DNA from: Kribbella kalugense
GTDB taxonomy: Bacteria > Actinomycetota > Actinomycetes > Propionibacteriales > Kribbellaceae
NCBI RefSeq assembly: GCF_004365875.1
Contig: NZ_SODF01000002.1
Span: 1,240,001-1,304,000, forward strand
Reading direction: 5' to 3'
Length of the DNA: 64,000 nucleotides
Shown here: piece after piece, positions 42,096 through 51,528 of the stretch
Position numbering within the stretch: position 1 is the stretch's first letter
Layout: each line of letters begins with the position of its first letter
Notes under the pieces: model-generated
Database searches by the model: none
Told to the model about the DNA's origin: nothing
What the model saw: the letters and a program-made list of their open reading frames with translations, nothing else
Position numbers and translations under genes: made by a program

Positions 42096-44047
42096 TGGCG
42101 TCGATCACCGGTTCCGTCGAGATCGAGGTACGCCGACCCCGCCGCAGCGTGGTCGTCGGCGTCGTCCTGGTCGTCTGGGTCGCGGCGTACTTCGTCCTCC
42201 GCGGCATCGACACGCTCGTCCTCGGCGGTCAGGAGACGACCGCGCTGCACCGCTGGCTGAACGACCATCGCGACGACGTCGGCCAGGGCAACGTCTTCTT
42301 CGACGCGATCCGGATCGCCGTCGACCACTTCGTCGTACTCCTGCAGAACCTCGTCTCGCAGCCGTCGTTCGACCGCCCGGTCCCGGCGATCGGGTGGCTC
42401 GGCGTGGTCGCGATCTCGGCGTACTGCGCCTGGGCGTTCGGCAACTGGAAGGTCGCCGTACTGACCGCTGCCGGCCTCGGCTTCGTCGGGGTGCAGGGGT
42501 TGTGGCAGGAGAGCATGGACACGCTCGCGCTGACCGTCGCGGCCGTGCTGTTGTCGCTGCTGGTCGCGATCCCGCTCGGGATCTGGGCCGGGTTGTCCGA
42601 CCGGGCGTTCAAGGTCGCGACGCTGGTGCTCGACCTGATGCAGACGCTGCCGACGTTCGTGTACCTCGCGCCGCTGACACTGTTCTTTGCGATCGGACCG
42701 GCTGCCGCGACCATCGCCACCCTGATCTACGCCGCGCCGCCCGCCGTCCGGCTGACCGCTCACGCGATCCGCTCGGTCCCGCCGGAGAGCGTCGAGGCGG
42801 CCCGGTCGCTCGGGTCGACCCGTGGGCAGACGCTGACCAAGGTGCTGCTGCCGATGTCGCGGTCGACCGTGGTCGTCGGCATCAACCAGACGATCATGGC
42901 CGCGCTGTCGATGGTGACCGTGGCCGCGCTGATCGACGCGCCCGGTCTCGGACAGACCGTGCTGAAGGCGCTGCAGACGCTGGACGTCGGTGTCGCGTTC
43001 AACGCGGGCCTGGCGATCGTCGTGCTCGCGATCGTCCTCGACCGGGTGACCACGGCGGCCGGTGACCGTCCCTGGCGTACGGCGAACCGTCGCCGACGGA
43101 TCCTGCTTGCGGCCGGCGGCGTCGGGGTCCTGGTCGCGGTCTGGTTCTCCCGGACCTACGTGTGGGCCGCGGAGTTTCCCTCGCAGATCGGCATCGGTTC
43201 GCAGATCGCGAAGGTCGCCTCCGACGTGACGAACTGGGTCCAGGACGTGTTCGGCGGCTTCACGTACGGCGTGCGTGACGCGGTCACGAACGGTCTGCTC
43301 AACCCGCTCGAGGCGCTGCTGACGGGGTCGCCGTGGTGGCTCGTGACCGTGGTCGTGGTCGCGCTGGCCGCCGTACTCGGAGGCTGGCGAGGTGCGGTGC
43401 CGGCGGCGGTCTGCTTGGGGCTGCTGGTCGCGACTGGCGTGTGGCAGGACAGCATGGTCACGCTGGCGTCGACGCTGCTCGCGACCGTCGTAGTCGTCGC
43501 TGTCGGGCTCGCGCTCGGCGTGTGGGCCGGGCGGAACCGGCGGGTTGACGTCTGGATCCGGCCGGTGCTGGACGCGGGCCAGACGATGCCGCCGTTCGTG
43601 TACCTGGTGCCGTTCCTGGCCCTGTTCGGGACCAGCCGGTTCACCGCGATCGCGGCCGCGGTGGTGTTCGCCGTACCGGTGACCACCAAGATCGTTGCTG
43701 ACGGCATCAAGGCGGTGCCGGTCGCGACGGTGGAGGCGGCGAACTCGGTCGGGTCGAGCAGCTGGCAGGTGATCAGCAAGGTGCAGCTGCCGGTGGCGCG
43801 GCGGGCGATCACGCTCGCCGTGAACCAGGGCCTGATCTACGTGCTCTCGATGGTGGTCGTCGGCGGCCTGGTCGGCGCTGGTGCGCTTGGGTACGACGTG
43901 GCCGCCGGCTTTGCGCAGAGCGAGTTGTACGGCAAGGGGTTGGCCGCCGGACTGGCGATCGTCCTGCTGGGCGTCATGCTGGACCGCATCACGCAGGCGG
44001 CAGCCCGCCGTACCCAGAATTTCCCTAGTAGAGGAGACAAGCAGTGA
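42095..44047 (+). CDS. proW: Glycine betaine importer permease with two fused permease domains
   Basis: A 650-residue permease made of two complete ProW-like units. Each has an EAA loop: VEAARSLGSTRGQTLTKVLL in the first and VEAANSVGSSSWQVISKVQL in the second. Each unit has about five to six helices. Normal ProW has about 300-350 residues and forms a dimer, so this gene encodes the dimer in one chain. It starts at the last base of the proV stop codon and ends overlapping the binding-protein gene. Confidence 0.92.
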   Translation: MASITGSVEIEVRRPRRSVVVGVVLVVWVAAYFVLRGIDTLVLGGQETTALHRWLNDHRDDVGQGNVFFDAIRIAVDHFVVLLQNLVSQPSFDRPVPAIGWLGVVAISAYCAWAFGNWKVAVLTAAGLGFVGVQGLWQESMDTLALTVAAVLLSLLVAIPLGIWAGLSDRAFKVATLVLDLMQTLPTFVYLAPLTLFFAIGPAAATIATLIYAAPPAVRLTAHAIRSVPPESVEAARSLGSTRGQTLTKVLLPMSRSTVVVGINQTIMAALSMVTVAALIDAPGLGQTVLKALQTLDVGVAFNAGLAIVVLAIVLDRVTTAAGDRPWRTANRRRRILLAAGGVGVLVAVWFSRTYVWAAEFPSQIGIGSQIAKVASDVTNWVQDVFGGFTYGVRDAVTNGLLNPLEALLTGSPWWLVTVVVVALAAVLGGWRGAVPAAVCLGLLVATGVWQDSMVTLASTLLATVVVVAVGLALGVWAGRNRRVDVWIRPVLDAGQTMPPFVYLVPFLALFGTSRFTAIAAAVVFAVPVTTKIVADGIKAVPVATVEAANSVGSSSWQVISKVQLPVARRAITLAVNQGLIYVLSMVVVGGLVGAGALGYDVAAGFAQSELYGKGLAAGLAIVLLGVMLDRITQAAARRTQNFPSRGDKQ

Positions 44048-44997
44048 AGAAGCTCCGGTACGCCGGTGTGCTGACAGCGGTGGCGCTTGCGCTGACCGGG
44101 TGCGGTGGAGAGAAGGTCGGGGCTGACAAGCCGGCCGCCGCGGGGAAGGACTGCGGCACGTTCAACCTGACGGTGAGCCCGTGGGTCGGGTACGAGGCGA
44201 ACGCCGCGGTGGTCTCCTACGTGGCGACCAAGGATCTCGGCTGCAAGGTGGTGGAGAAGAACCTGAAGGAGGAGATCGCCTGGCAGGGCTTCTCCACCGG
44301 CGAGGTCGACGTGAACCTGGAGAACTGGGGCCACGAGGACCTGAAGCAGAAGTACATCACCGACGACAAGGTCGCGGTCGAGGCCGGCTCCACCGGGGTC
44401 AAAGGCGTGATCGGCTGGTACGTGCCGCCGTGGATGGCGAAGCAGTACCCGGACATCACCGACTGGAAGAGCCTGAACAAGTACGCCGGGTTGTTCAAGA
44501 CGTCGGAGTCCGGCGGCAAGGGGCAGTTGCTCGACGGCGACCCGTCGTACGTGACCAACGACGAGGCGCTGGTGAAGAACCTGTCGCTGAACTACAAGGT
44601 CGTGCAGAGCGGCAGCGAGACCGCGCTGATCCAGGCTTTCCGGGACGCGGAGAAGAACAAGAAGCCGCTGCTCGCGTACTTCTACGAGCCGCAGTGGTTC
44701 TTCAACGAGGTCAAGCTGGTCAAGATCAACCTCCCGGCGTACAAGACGGGCTGCGACGCGGTTCCGGCCAAGGTCGCCTGCGACTACCCGCCGTACGACC
44801 TGGACAAGATCGTCTCGAAAAAGTTCGCCGACTCCGGCAGCCCGGCGTACGACCTGGTGAAGAACTTCAAGTGGACCAACGAGGACCAGAACGCGGTCGC
44901 CCGGATGATCGCGGTCGACAAGCTCACCCCGGACGCGGCCGCCGAGAAATGGGTCAAGGACAACCAGTCGACGGTCAACACCTGGCTCGGCAAATAG
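44044..44997 (+). CDS. proX: Glycine betaine-binding lipoprotein
   Basis: A 317-residue lipoprotein with a basic N-terminus and lipobox LTGC (C20). The mature part is an OpuAC-type solute-binding domain with VSPWVGYEANAAVVSY and several tryptophans (for example ENWGHEDLKQ, WYVPPWMAKQYPD) that would build the aromatic cage for the trimethylammonium group. GTG 44044 is preceded by GAGGAG and overlaps the permease stop by four bases. Confidence 0.93.
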   Translation: MKKLRYAGVLTAVALALTGCGGEKVGADKPAAAGKDCGTFNLTVSPWVGYEANAAVVSYVATKDLGCKVVEKNLKEEIAWQGFSTGEVDVNLENWGHEDLKQKYITDDKVAVEAGSTGVKGVIGWYVPPWMAKQYPDITDWKSLNKYAGLFKTSESGGKGQLLDGDPSYVTNDEALVKNLSLNYKVVQSGSETALIQAFRDAEKNKKPLLAYFYEPQWFFNEVKLVKINLPAYKTGCDAVPAKVACDYPPYDLDKIVSKKFADSGSPAYDLVKNFKWTNEDQNAVARMIAVDKLTPDAAAEKWVKDNQSTVNTWLGK

Positions 44998-45108
44998 CCT
45001 GAAGTGCCCTTGAGCTTGTTCACACGGGCCAGGGGCAACTATCACGATGTTGAGGAGCAACGCCGACGACACGCCGGAATTCGGACAAAACCGGGTAAGT
45101 TCGGATTC

Positions 45109-45705
45109 ATGATCATCGTGACAGCTGCACTGAAGGGCGGGGTCGGGAAGACAACCACGTCGGTGTACTTGGCCGCGCTGGCATCCTCCAACCGTCGTAC
45201 ATCCACTCTGATCGACGCCGATCCGCAGGGCAGCGCCGCTGACTGGATCGCGGAGTCGGACGACGAACAACTGAATCGGATCGAGATCGCGGAGGCGCCG
45301 ACCGAACGACTGCTGAACAAGGCGCTGGACAAGGTGCCGCCGGAAGGCATCGGCATCGTCGACATGCCGCCGTCGCACGAGCGGCTGCTGAACAAGGCGC
45401 TCGAACGGGCCCGGATCGTGATCATCCCGACCCGCGTCGGCGGCGTCGAGACGCCACGGGTCAAGGCCGTGATGGAGCTGGTCCCGGACGATGTGCCGGC
45501 CGGCCTGGTGATCTGCTCGGCGCGCACCTACACCCGCTCGTACCAAGAGGCGATGCAGCTGTACGCGCAGGAGGGCATCCCGGTCTGGGGCACCATCCCC
45601 GAACGCGTCTCCATCACCGCCGGCCCGACCGGCCCGCTGGCCGCCGACGGCCTCGAGTCCTACAAGAAGGTCTGGCGCAAAATCCTCGCCGCCGCCCGCA
45701 GCTGA
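45109..45705 (+). CDS. Orphan ParA/MinD-like ATPase
   Basis: A 198-residue SIMIBI ATPase with the deviant Walker A KGGVGKTTT, the DADPQGSAADW motif typical of ParA and plasmid partition proteins, and IGIVDMPP in place of the usual DxPP Walker A'. No parB or centromere-like repeat array adjoins it. It resembles the small ParA-type proteins of mobile elements and of chromosomal cargo positioning. ATG 45109 is preferred over 45004 because the family starts directly with the P-loop strand. Confidence 0.83.
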   Translation: MIIVTAALKGGVGKTTTSVYLAALASSNRRTSTLIDADPQGSAADWIAESDDEQLNRIEIAEAPTERLLNKALDKVPPEGIGIVDMPPSHERLLNKALERARIVIIPTRVGGVETPRVKAVMELVPDDVPAGLVICSARTYTRSYQEAMQLYAQEGIPVWGTIPERVSITAGPTGPLAADGLESYKKVWRKILAAARS

Positions 45706-45716
45706 CGGACGGACGT

Positions 45717-45796
45717 CTCAGGGGTCAACCCCTGAGGTGGACGGTTGCCCCCCGAGAATCTGGGTGCGCAACCGACCAACTCAGGGGTTGACCCCT
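45717..45796. terminator. Pair of inverted terminator hairpins between convergent genes
   Basis: Hairpin 1 is CTCAGGGGT-CA-ACCCCTGAG (45717-45736). Hairpin 2, AGGGGT-TG-ACCCCT (45783-45796), lies in a sequence that is nearly the inverse copy of hairpin 1. Between them CGGTTGC (45742-45748) pairs with GCAACCG (45768-45774). Each hairpin can form alone, or the whole 80 bp can fold into one long stem. It lies between the ParA-like and ROK genes and should terminate both. Confidence 0.8.
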
Positions 45797-45803
45797 CAAA
45801 CGG

Positions 45804-47006
45804 TCAGCGTTGGAGGGGTGGTTCGCCGCGGACGTACGAGCGGATCACCGTGGCTGCTGCGCCTCGGGCCCAGTCGTCGAAGGTGTGCGAGCGGAGCATC
45901 AGGCGGCAGTCGCCGGCCGCGCCGAACGCGTGCTCGGCGAACGTCCGCCGCATCCGCTCCTCGTAGAGGTCGTACTCCGCGACGCCCTCGCCCGCGATCA
46001 TCACCAGCTCGGGACCGACCAGGTTCACCATTGCGGCCAGCGCTGCGCCGATCACCTCGCCGGCCCGGTCGAACGCCTCACGGGCCTGCTGGTTGCCCTC
46101 ATGCGCGAGCTTGATCGCGCCGGCCAGGTCCAGGTCCGCCCGCCCGGTCGTCTCCCGGGTCCGGGCCAGGATCGCGTCCGACGACGCAACGGTCTCGACG
46201 CAACCCCTCCGTCCGCAGGTACAGACCAGGTCGCCCGGCGCCAGCGGGAGATGGCCGAGCTCGCCCGAGACGCCGTACGCGCCGGAGACGACCTCGCCGT
46301 TGATGTAGAGCCCGCACCCGATGCCGGAGCCGATGGTCACGACTGCGAACGAGTCCGCGTTCACCCCGACGCCGAACCAGTGCTCGGCCACGGTCAGCGC
46401 GCGTACGTCGTTCGACACCACGATCGGCACCCGGACCCGCTCGCCCAGCAGCTCCGCGACCGGAACGCCATGCCAACCCATCAGCGGTGAATCCCGCACC
46501 ACACCGTGCGCCGCGTCGACATCACCCGACACCGCGATCCCGATCCCAGCGAGCGGACCGGCCACCGCCGTGCCGGCCTTCAGCGAACCGATCAGCGCCT
46601 TCACGTGATCGGCGAGCCGGTCGATCACTGCCTCCGGATCGGTGGTGTCGAGCTCCTCGTGCCGGATGTTCAGGATGCCCGCGGTGAAGTCAGTGGTGAC
46701 CCCGATCAGGCTCGTCGGCGTGATCTTGACCCCGATCACCGAGACGCTGCTTGGTACGACGGTCAGCGGGCTGACCGGCCGCCCGATGCCGAGCTGACTG
46801 TTCGCGTCGATCGGCGCGGCCGCCTGGTCGGTGACGAACCCGGTCTCGATCAGCGGCGCGACCGCCTTCGTCACGGCCGCCTGGGACAGCCCGGTACGGC
46901 GAGCGATCTCCACCCGCGGGATCGGGCCCTGAGTCAGGATTTTGGTCAGCACCTCGACACCCGCCGGCGTGGCCAGGGGAAGCGGACGATGAGGACGCAG
47001 CGGCAC
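45804..47006 (-). CDS. ROK-family transcriptional regulator
   Basis: A 400-residue protein with an N-terminal winged helix (PRVEIARRTGLSQAAVTKAV) and a ROK sugar-kinase-like domain. The latter has the zinc motif CTCGRRGCVE and the glycine-rich GIGCGLYINGEVV, including SGELGHLPL. ROK regulators repress sugar-use genes and respond to a sugar or sugar phosphate. No sugar transport genes flank it, so its target is unclear. GTG start at 47006. Confidence 0.9.
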   Translation of the reverse strand: MPLRPHRPLPLATPAGVEVLTKILTQGPIPRVEIARRTGLSQAAVTKAVAPLIETGFVTDQAAAPIDANSQLGIGRPVSPLTVVPSSVSVIGVKITPTSLIGVTTDFTAGILNIRHEELDTTDPEAVIDRLADHVKALIGSLKAGTAVAGPLAGIGIAVSGDVDAAHGVVRDSPLMGWHGVPVAELLGERVRVPIVVSNDVRALTVAEHWFGVGVNADSFAVVTIGSGIGCGLYINGEVVSGAYGVSGELGHLPLAPGDLVCTCGRRGCVETVASSDAILARTRETTGRADLDLAGAIKLAHEGNQQAREAFDRAGEVIGAALAAMVNLVGPELVMIAGEGVAEYDLYEERMRRTFAEHAFGAAGDCRLMLRSHTFDDWARGAAATVIRSYVRGEPPLQR

Positions 47007-47026
47007 GAGAACAACTTACCGGCGTG

Positions 47027-47902
47027 TCATGCCTCCGCGCCGGTTTCTGCCAGTGTTGGCGACGCGAGTGCCCAGCGAATGGTTCTGGTGAGGCCGTCAC
47101 CGGCTGCTCGGACGACGGTGTGCTCGGCAAGTGGGACGTAGGGCAGTCGGAGCGGCAGTCTGGTCCACCACGGGAGCAGTCCGACCGCAGCGGCCGTGAG
47201 TACGCCGTACGCGGGCCGGACTGTCCACGGGACGGGTGGGTGCACCAGCATGAACCGGGCCGCTTGCCGAGCCGCCGTTGTACCGCGGAGTTCTGGCTGG
47301 TACTCCGTCAGCACCTGACGGAGCTCGGCGACGGTGGTCGGCGGGTCGATCACGCCGAGCTTGCGGGCCACGAGGGCCGCGTCCTCGACGTACAGGTCCT
47401 GCTCCTCCGCGTTGAGCGGATGCAGCCCGTACCGCTGGTGGGCGGCGAGGAAGCTGTCCACCTCGGCCACATGCACCCACTTGAGCAGGTGCGGATCGGA
47501 CGCCCGGTACTTCACCCCGTCCGGGCTGGTCCCGCGGACCCGCTCGTGCACCGACCGGACGTGCTCGATCGCCTCCTCGGCGGCCGGGATCGCGCCGTAC
47601 GTCGTGATGGCGAGGAAGTAGCTGGTCCGGCGCAGCCGGCCCCACGGGTCGCCGCGGTAGCCGGAGTGCGCCGCCACGGCGGCCATCGCCAGCGGGTGCA
47701 GGGACTGCAGCAACAGCGCCCGCAGTCCGCCCGCGAACATCGAGGCGTCACCGTGCACCCGGCGGATCGGGCGGTCCGGTGCGAACCAGCGCGGTCCGGG
47801 AGTGTTGTGCACCCGGTCGCGCTCAGCGTGCGGATCCGGCCCGGCGACCTTCGTCAGAATCATCCGCGCCAGACCATCCCGCAGCGGGTTCAACGCAGTC
47901 AT
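47027..47902 (-). CDS. MpaB-like oxygenase family protein (DUF2236)
   Basis: A 291-residue all-helical protein of the DUF2236/MpaB/Lcp group. Typical motifs are FAGGLRALLLQSLHPLAMAA, HSGYRGDPWGRLRRT and HLLKWVHVAEVDS, whose histidines bind heme in characterised members such as latex-clearing protein Lcp. It may oxidise hydrophobic or terpenoid substrates. It sits alone between the ROK and PHP-domain genes. Confidence 0.85.
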   Translation of the reverse strand: MTALNPLRDGLARMILTKVAGPDPHAERDRVHNTPGPRWFAPDRPIRRVHGDASMFAGGLRALLLQSLHPLAMAAVAAHSGYRGDPWGRLRRTSYFLAITTYGAIPAAEEAIEHVRSVHERVRGTSPDGVKYRASDPHLLKWVHVAEVDSFLAAHQRYGLHPLNAEEQDLYVEDAALVARKLGVIDPPTTVAELRQVLTEYQPELRGTTAARQAARFMLVHPPVPWTVRPAYGVLTAAAVGLLPWWTRLPLRLPYVPLAEHTVVRAAGDGLTRTIRWALASPTLAETGAEA

Positions 47903-47935
47903 AGGACCAGTCTCCCCGCCACTCCAAGCCTTCGA

Positions 47936-49579
47936 TCACTGGACCACGTCCACGAAGATCGGGTTGGTGTAGAGCCAGGTGTCGAGCCACGGGTCACCGT
48001 CGTTGTCCGGGTGCTGGATCGGGCCCGCCGGGTCGGTCCGGCTGCCCAGGTACCCGCGTCCGTTCCGCCGGCCGTCGCTGCCACGCACTCTGACGTAGTG
48101 GGACCGGTCCGCGCGGCCAAGTGGGATGCGCAGCTCGTACGTGCCCTTGCGATGCCGTACGTCGACCTGCTCGACCACTCTGGTGTCCGGTGCCTTCCAG
48201 CTGTCCTTCGACACGACCGGCCCGGTGACAACCCCACGGATCACGTCCACCTGCGCCAACTGAGGCAGGAGGCCGTGGTAGTTCGGCCGGGTCGCACTGG
48301 TCACGGTGACCCGCAGTTCGAGCCGCTGCGACCGGTGGACGCGCAGCCGCCCGCCGAGCGTCACACCGCGCTGCCGCGAACCCACTGGCGCGAGCCGTAC
48401 GTCGATACCGTCCACAAGCTGACCGTGGTCCACCCAAACCCGTCCGGCCCGCAGAGCGGCCATCACCTCGAGGTAGCCGTATCCAGTCACACCAACGTGA
48501 GTCCGACTGAACTGACCGGGCCAGTAGTCACTACCAGGCTGCGGTACGCCGGAGTCGGTCGGCGACGGCTTCCAGCCGAGACTGTCGAAGTCCTGCCCCG
48601 GTGGGAAGGTCCCGTCGGTCCAGGTGTCCCAGATGGTCCGGTGGTTGTCGCTGTTGGACGTGATCGAGAACAGTCGGCCCTCGGCCAGCATGCTGTCCCA
48701 GAGCCCGCCGACGGTCGCAGTCGCCCAATCGAACCCGCCGTACGTCCGGTAGGCGTCAGCTGGGTAGCCGGTGTAGCTTCCGGCACCTGGTGCGTTCACG
48801 TACTCACCGCGCTGCGCGTGCGTCGACCCGCGGTACGCGACCCACGCCGGGTCGGCGTCGCCTTGGGCACCGGGTGCGCCTTCCATGCCGATGCAGACAC
48901 CGGTGTCGCGCCATGCGCGCAGCTCGTGCGGTGCGTCGATGCCGAGACGTAGTGGGTGGTTGGCGAGCACGAGTACGTCGTCGACGTACCTGGACTGCTT
49001 CTGCGCGGCCAGCCACTGGAGGGCCTTGACTGCGTGCTGCTCGTTCTCCGCGGTGTCGGCGGACCGGTTGGTCAGCTTGCCGTCGTACACCCGCTCGAAC
49101 TGCTGCAACAGCGAGACGTTGTTCGGTCCGGGCGCCACGAGGACAGTGCCGTGCTCGGCGGCCGGGATGTACCACTCCAGGCCCTGGAAGATCAGCATCC
49201 GCGGGTTCTCCGCACGGGCCTTCAGGACCTCCGCGTTCTCAGCCGCGGCGCCCTTGTCGGCATGCCCGAAGTTGCTGTGCTCGGTGAACGCCATCCAGTC
49301 CAGCCCGTACTGCGCTCCCCGCTGAGCAAGCTGGCTGAAGTCGTACTTCGCGTCGTGGCTGTACCGGCTGTGGACGTGATGGTCCCCGACCAGGTACACG
49401 AGCTCAGGATCGGTCGTCGTACTGGCTGCCGCCTCCGACGTCGTCCCGGCCGCCACGGTGAACCCCGCGCCGAGCAGGCCGGCGCCGCGGATCAGGGTGC
49501 GCCGCGACACCCCCTGCGGGTCCAGTGCCTCGTCCGGAACCTGGGGATCGGCCCACTCCGGGAGTTGTTGCGTCGCCAT
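47936..49579 (-). CDS. Tat-exported PHP-domain protein
   Basis: A 547-residue protein with a twin-arginine signal (SRRTLIRGAGLLGAG, about 25-40). The PHP phosphoesterase-type domain starts at VGDHHVHSRYSHDAKYD and has further metal ligands in AFTEHSNFGHADKG, LANHPLRL and ITSNSDNHR. A C-terminal beta-domain of about 150 residues follows. Metal-loaded folded enzymes commonly use Tat. It is probably an extracellular phosphoesterase, substrate unknown. Confidence 0.85.
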   Translation of the reverse strand: MATQQLPEWADPQVPDEALDPQGVSRRTLIRGAGLLGAGFTVAAGTTSEAAASTTTDPELVYLVGDHHVHSRYSHDAKYDFSQLAQRGAQYGLDWMAFTEHSNFGHADKGAAAENAEVLKARAENPRMLIFQGLEWYIPAAEHGTVLVAPGPNNVSLLQQFERVYDGKLTNRSADTAENEQHAVKALQWLAAQKQSRYVDDVLVLANHPLRLGIDAPHELRAWRDTGVCIGMEGAPGAQGDADPAWVAYRGSTHAQRGEYVNAPGAGSYTGYPADAYRTYGGFDWATATVGGLWDSMLAEGRLFSITSNSDNHRTIWDTWTDGTFPPGQDFDSLGWKPSPTDSGVPQPGSDYWPGQFSRTHVGVTGYGYLEVMAALRAGRVWVDHGQLVDGIDVRLAPVGSRQRGVTLGGRLRVHRSQRLELRVTVTSATRPNYHGLLPQLAQVDVIRGVVTGPVVSKDSWKAPDTRVVEQVDVRHRKGTYELRIPLGRADRSHYVRVRGSDGRRNGRGYLGSRTDPAGPIQHPDNDGDPWLDTWLYTNPIFVDVVQ

Positions 49580-49612
49580 GACGCGCAACCTTGCTGGTCC
49601 TGACAAACCAGA

Positions 49613-50164
49613 TCAAGGCTGCGAATGGCTCCCAGGTGAATATTCGTCTGCCAGCAGTGAGTACAGCAGGGAGTCCCGCCAGGCGCCGTTGGTGAAAACG
49701 TGGTCGCGGAGGTGGCCCTCGTAGGTGAAACCGAGGCGCTTGACCACCGCGATCGAGGCCTCGTTCTCGGGGCCGATCGCGGCGGTCACCCGGTGCCGCT
49801 CGAGGGTGGTGAACGCGAACCGCAGCAGCACCCGAGCGGCGTCGGTCGCGAAGCCGCGGCCCCAGTGGTCGGCGCCGATCGCATAGCCGAGCTTCGCGCC
49901 CCAGGGGCCGCTCGGCGCGATCCGGGCGAACCCGATCACGTGGTCGTCGTCCGGACGGGTGACGGCGACCATGTAATCGGGGCGGTCCTCGCGGGCGGAC
50001 CGCTCAACGATCCCGGCCAGGACCTGCTCGGCCTTGGCCCGGTCGTAGCTGTCGAAGGCCATCCAGTCGGTGACCCGGTCGTCACCGGCGATCGCCAGGT
50101 AGTCGTCGAGGTCGGTGGGCTTGAATTCGCGCAGTACGGTCCGTTCGCCGCTGAGCGGGTCCAT
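49613..50164 (-). CDS. GNAT-family N-acetyltransferase (RimJ/RimL type)
   Basis: A 183-residue acetyltransferase with the RimJ-like start (SGERTVLREFKPTDLDDYLA) and the acetyl-CoA region LGYAIGADHWGRGFATDAAR, followed by NEASIAVVKRLGF. It acetylates an amine of a protein, small molecule or antibiotic; the substrate cannot be read. Ten bases separate it from the HTH regulator gene, which is upstream on the same strand, so they may share a transcript. Confidence 0.88.
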   Translation of the reverse strand: MDPLSGERTVLREFKPTDLDDYLAIAGDDRVTDWMAFDSYDRAKAEQVLAGIVERSAREDRPDYMVAVTRPDDDHVIGFARIAPSGPWGAKLGYAIGADHWGRGFATDAARVLLRFAFTTLERHRVTAAIGPENEASIAVVKRLGFTYEGHLRDHVFTNGAWRDSLLYSLLADEYSPGSHSQP

Positions 50165-50173
50165 CCGCGAAGG

Positions 50174-51469
50174 CTACCGGTTGAAAGTCTGCATAGGAGT
50201 CCGGGTGAACGTCTCGATCTCCTCCTGAAGCTCCCGGGCGTCGTCGGCGCGACCGGACTGCCGCAGCGCCTGGTGGACCCGGCGGGCCGAGTGCACCACG
50301 CCGTTGATCCGGCGCTCGGTCGGCAGCGTCAGCACCGGTGCGAGTGCGTCCGCCGCGCCGTCCAGCTCACCGCTGGCGATCCGGGTGATCGCCATCGCGG
50401 CGTGGCTGCCGGCGGCGTCGCCGAAAGCCCATTCCGGGTGGTTCTGGTCGGTGTAGGCGTCGACCGCCTGGCTCGAGTACCGCTGCGCCTGGTCGACTTC
50501 GCCGGGCAGCCACGCGAGCGCGTCGGCGGCGTAGTACAGCTGGCGGTTGCGGCCGAACGTGCAGAGGCCGCCCATGTCGTCGAGGTCGTCGTTGCGCACC
50601 GAGTTCCACGCCTCTTCGGCCCGCTCGAGCGCGGCCCGGGTGGCCTCCGGGTTGCCGAGCGCGGCCCAGGCACGGGCCTCGCTGACCGGGAGCCAGACGC
50701 TGGTGGTGCTGTTGGCCTGCTCGGCGTACCCGGCGCCGAGCTGGGCGTACCGGACCGAGTCGTGCGGGTTGCCGGCCCAGTACGAGACCAGGGACTGCAG
50801 GCCGCGTACCCAGGCGCGTAGGCCGTGATGGTCGGCGTTGTCGGCGCACAGGAACGCGGTCCGGGCCTGGGTCAGCGCGGCGTGCGGGTTGCCGAGGTCG
50901 TGGGAAGCCTTGGCGAGCAGCCCGCCGGTGACACCGGCCAGGAAGTACAGCTGGCGATGGTTCTCCGGGCGTTGCCGGCTCTCCAGCAGGGCAAAGACCA
51001 GATCCTGCGTCTCGACCAACTGGCCGAGGATCTCCGGCAGCGGGCGCTGCGGATAGGCGGTCGCGGCGTGGCGCACGTCGTCGTACACCTGTTCCATGGC
51101 CTCGCTTCCGAGACCGGACTGGGCCGCGAGGGCAAATGCCCTCGCGCGGCTGGCAGCCATGTCGAGAACCTCCATCTCATTACCTGTCGTGATCCGTCCA
51201 CTCGCGGCAGGTGCCGGCACCACCTGGGCGGCCTGTTCGGGCACGTACGGTGCGAGGAGCTCCTCGACCTGTTTGCCGAACATGCGTTGCAGGGTGCGCC
51301 GGGTCTGAGGAGTGGTCCCCGCCCGCTCGCCCGATGCGAGCCGACGCAGGTGCCGCTCGGTGATGGTTCCACCCAGCTCGACGAACTCGGCGACGATCTC
51401 GGAGTAGGTCTGGTTCCGGCGCTGGATCATGTGCGCCAGGACCGTCTTTGGCGCATACCTACTCGCCAT
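50174..51469 (-). CDS. HTH regulator with TPR-like C-terminus (NsdA-like)
   Basis: A 431-residue protein with an N-terminal DNA-binding part (ERHLRRLASGERAGTTPQTR, about 38-57) and a long alpha-helical repeat region typical of TPR modules. In overall design it resembles the Streptomyces NsdA/NsdB and related regulators that affect antibiotic production and development; the assignment is by layout, not by certain homology. It is divergent from the 62-aa gene across a 215-bp gap with 11-bp repeats. Confidence 0.75.
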   Translation of the reverse strand: MASRYAPKTVLAHMIQRRNQTYSEIVAEFVELGGTITERHLRRLASGERAGTTPQTRRTLQRMFGKQVEELLAPYVPEQAAQVVPAPAASGRITTGNEMEVLDMAASRARAFALAAQSGLGSEAMEQVYDDVRHAATAYPQRPLPEILGQLVETQDLVFALLESRQRPENHRQLYFLAGVTGGLLAKASHDLGNPHAALTQARTAFLCADNADHHGLRAWVRGLQSLVSYWAGNPHDSVRYAQLGAGYAEQANSTTSVWLPVSEARAWAALGNPEATRAALERAEEAWNSVRNDDLDDMGGLCTFGRNRQLYYAADALAWLPGEVDQAQRYSSQAVDAYTDQNHPEWAFGDAAGSHAAMAITRIASGELDGAADALAPVLTLPTERRINGVVHSARRVHQALRQSGRADDARELQEEIETFTRTPMQTFNR

Positions 51470-51528
51470 CGTTCCTCCCGTTCACGTCAGTTCAGACGTT
51501 GTCTCGACTTGTGCCCCACGACAAGGTG

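Noticed and set aside
45109..45705. Evidence for an integrated plasmid around the ParA-like gene
   Set aside because: There is no integrase, replication gene, tRNA attachment site or change in base composition nearby.
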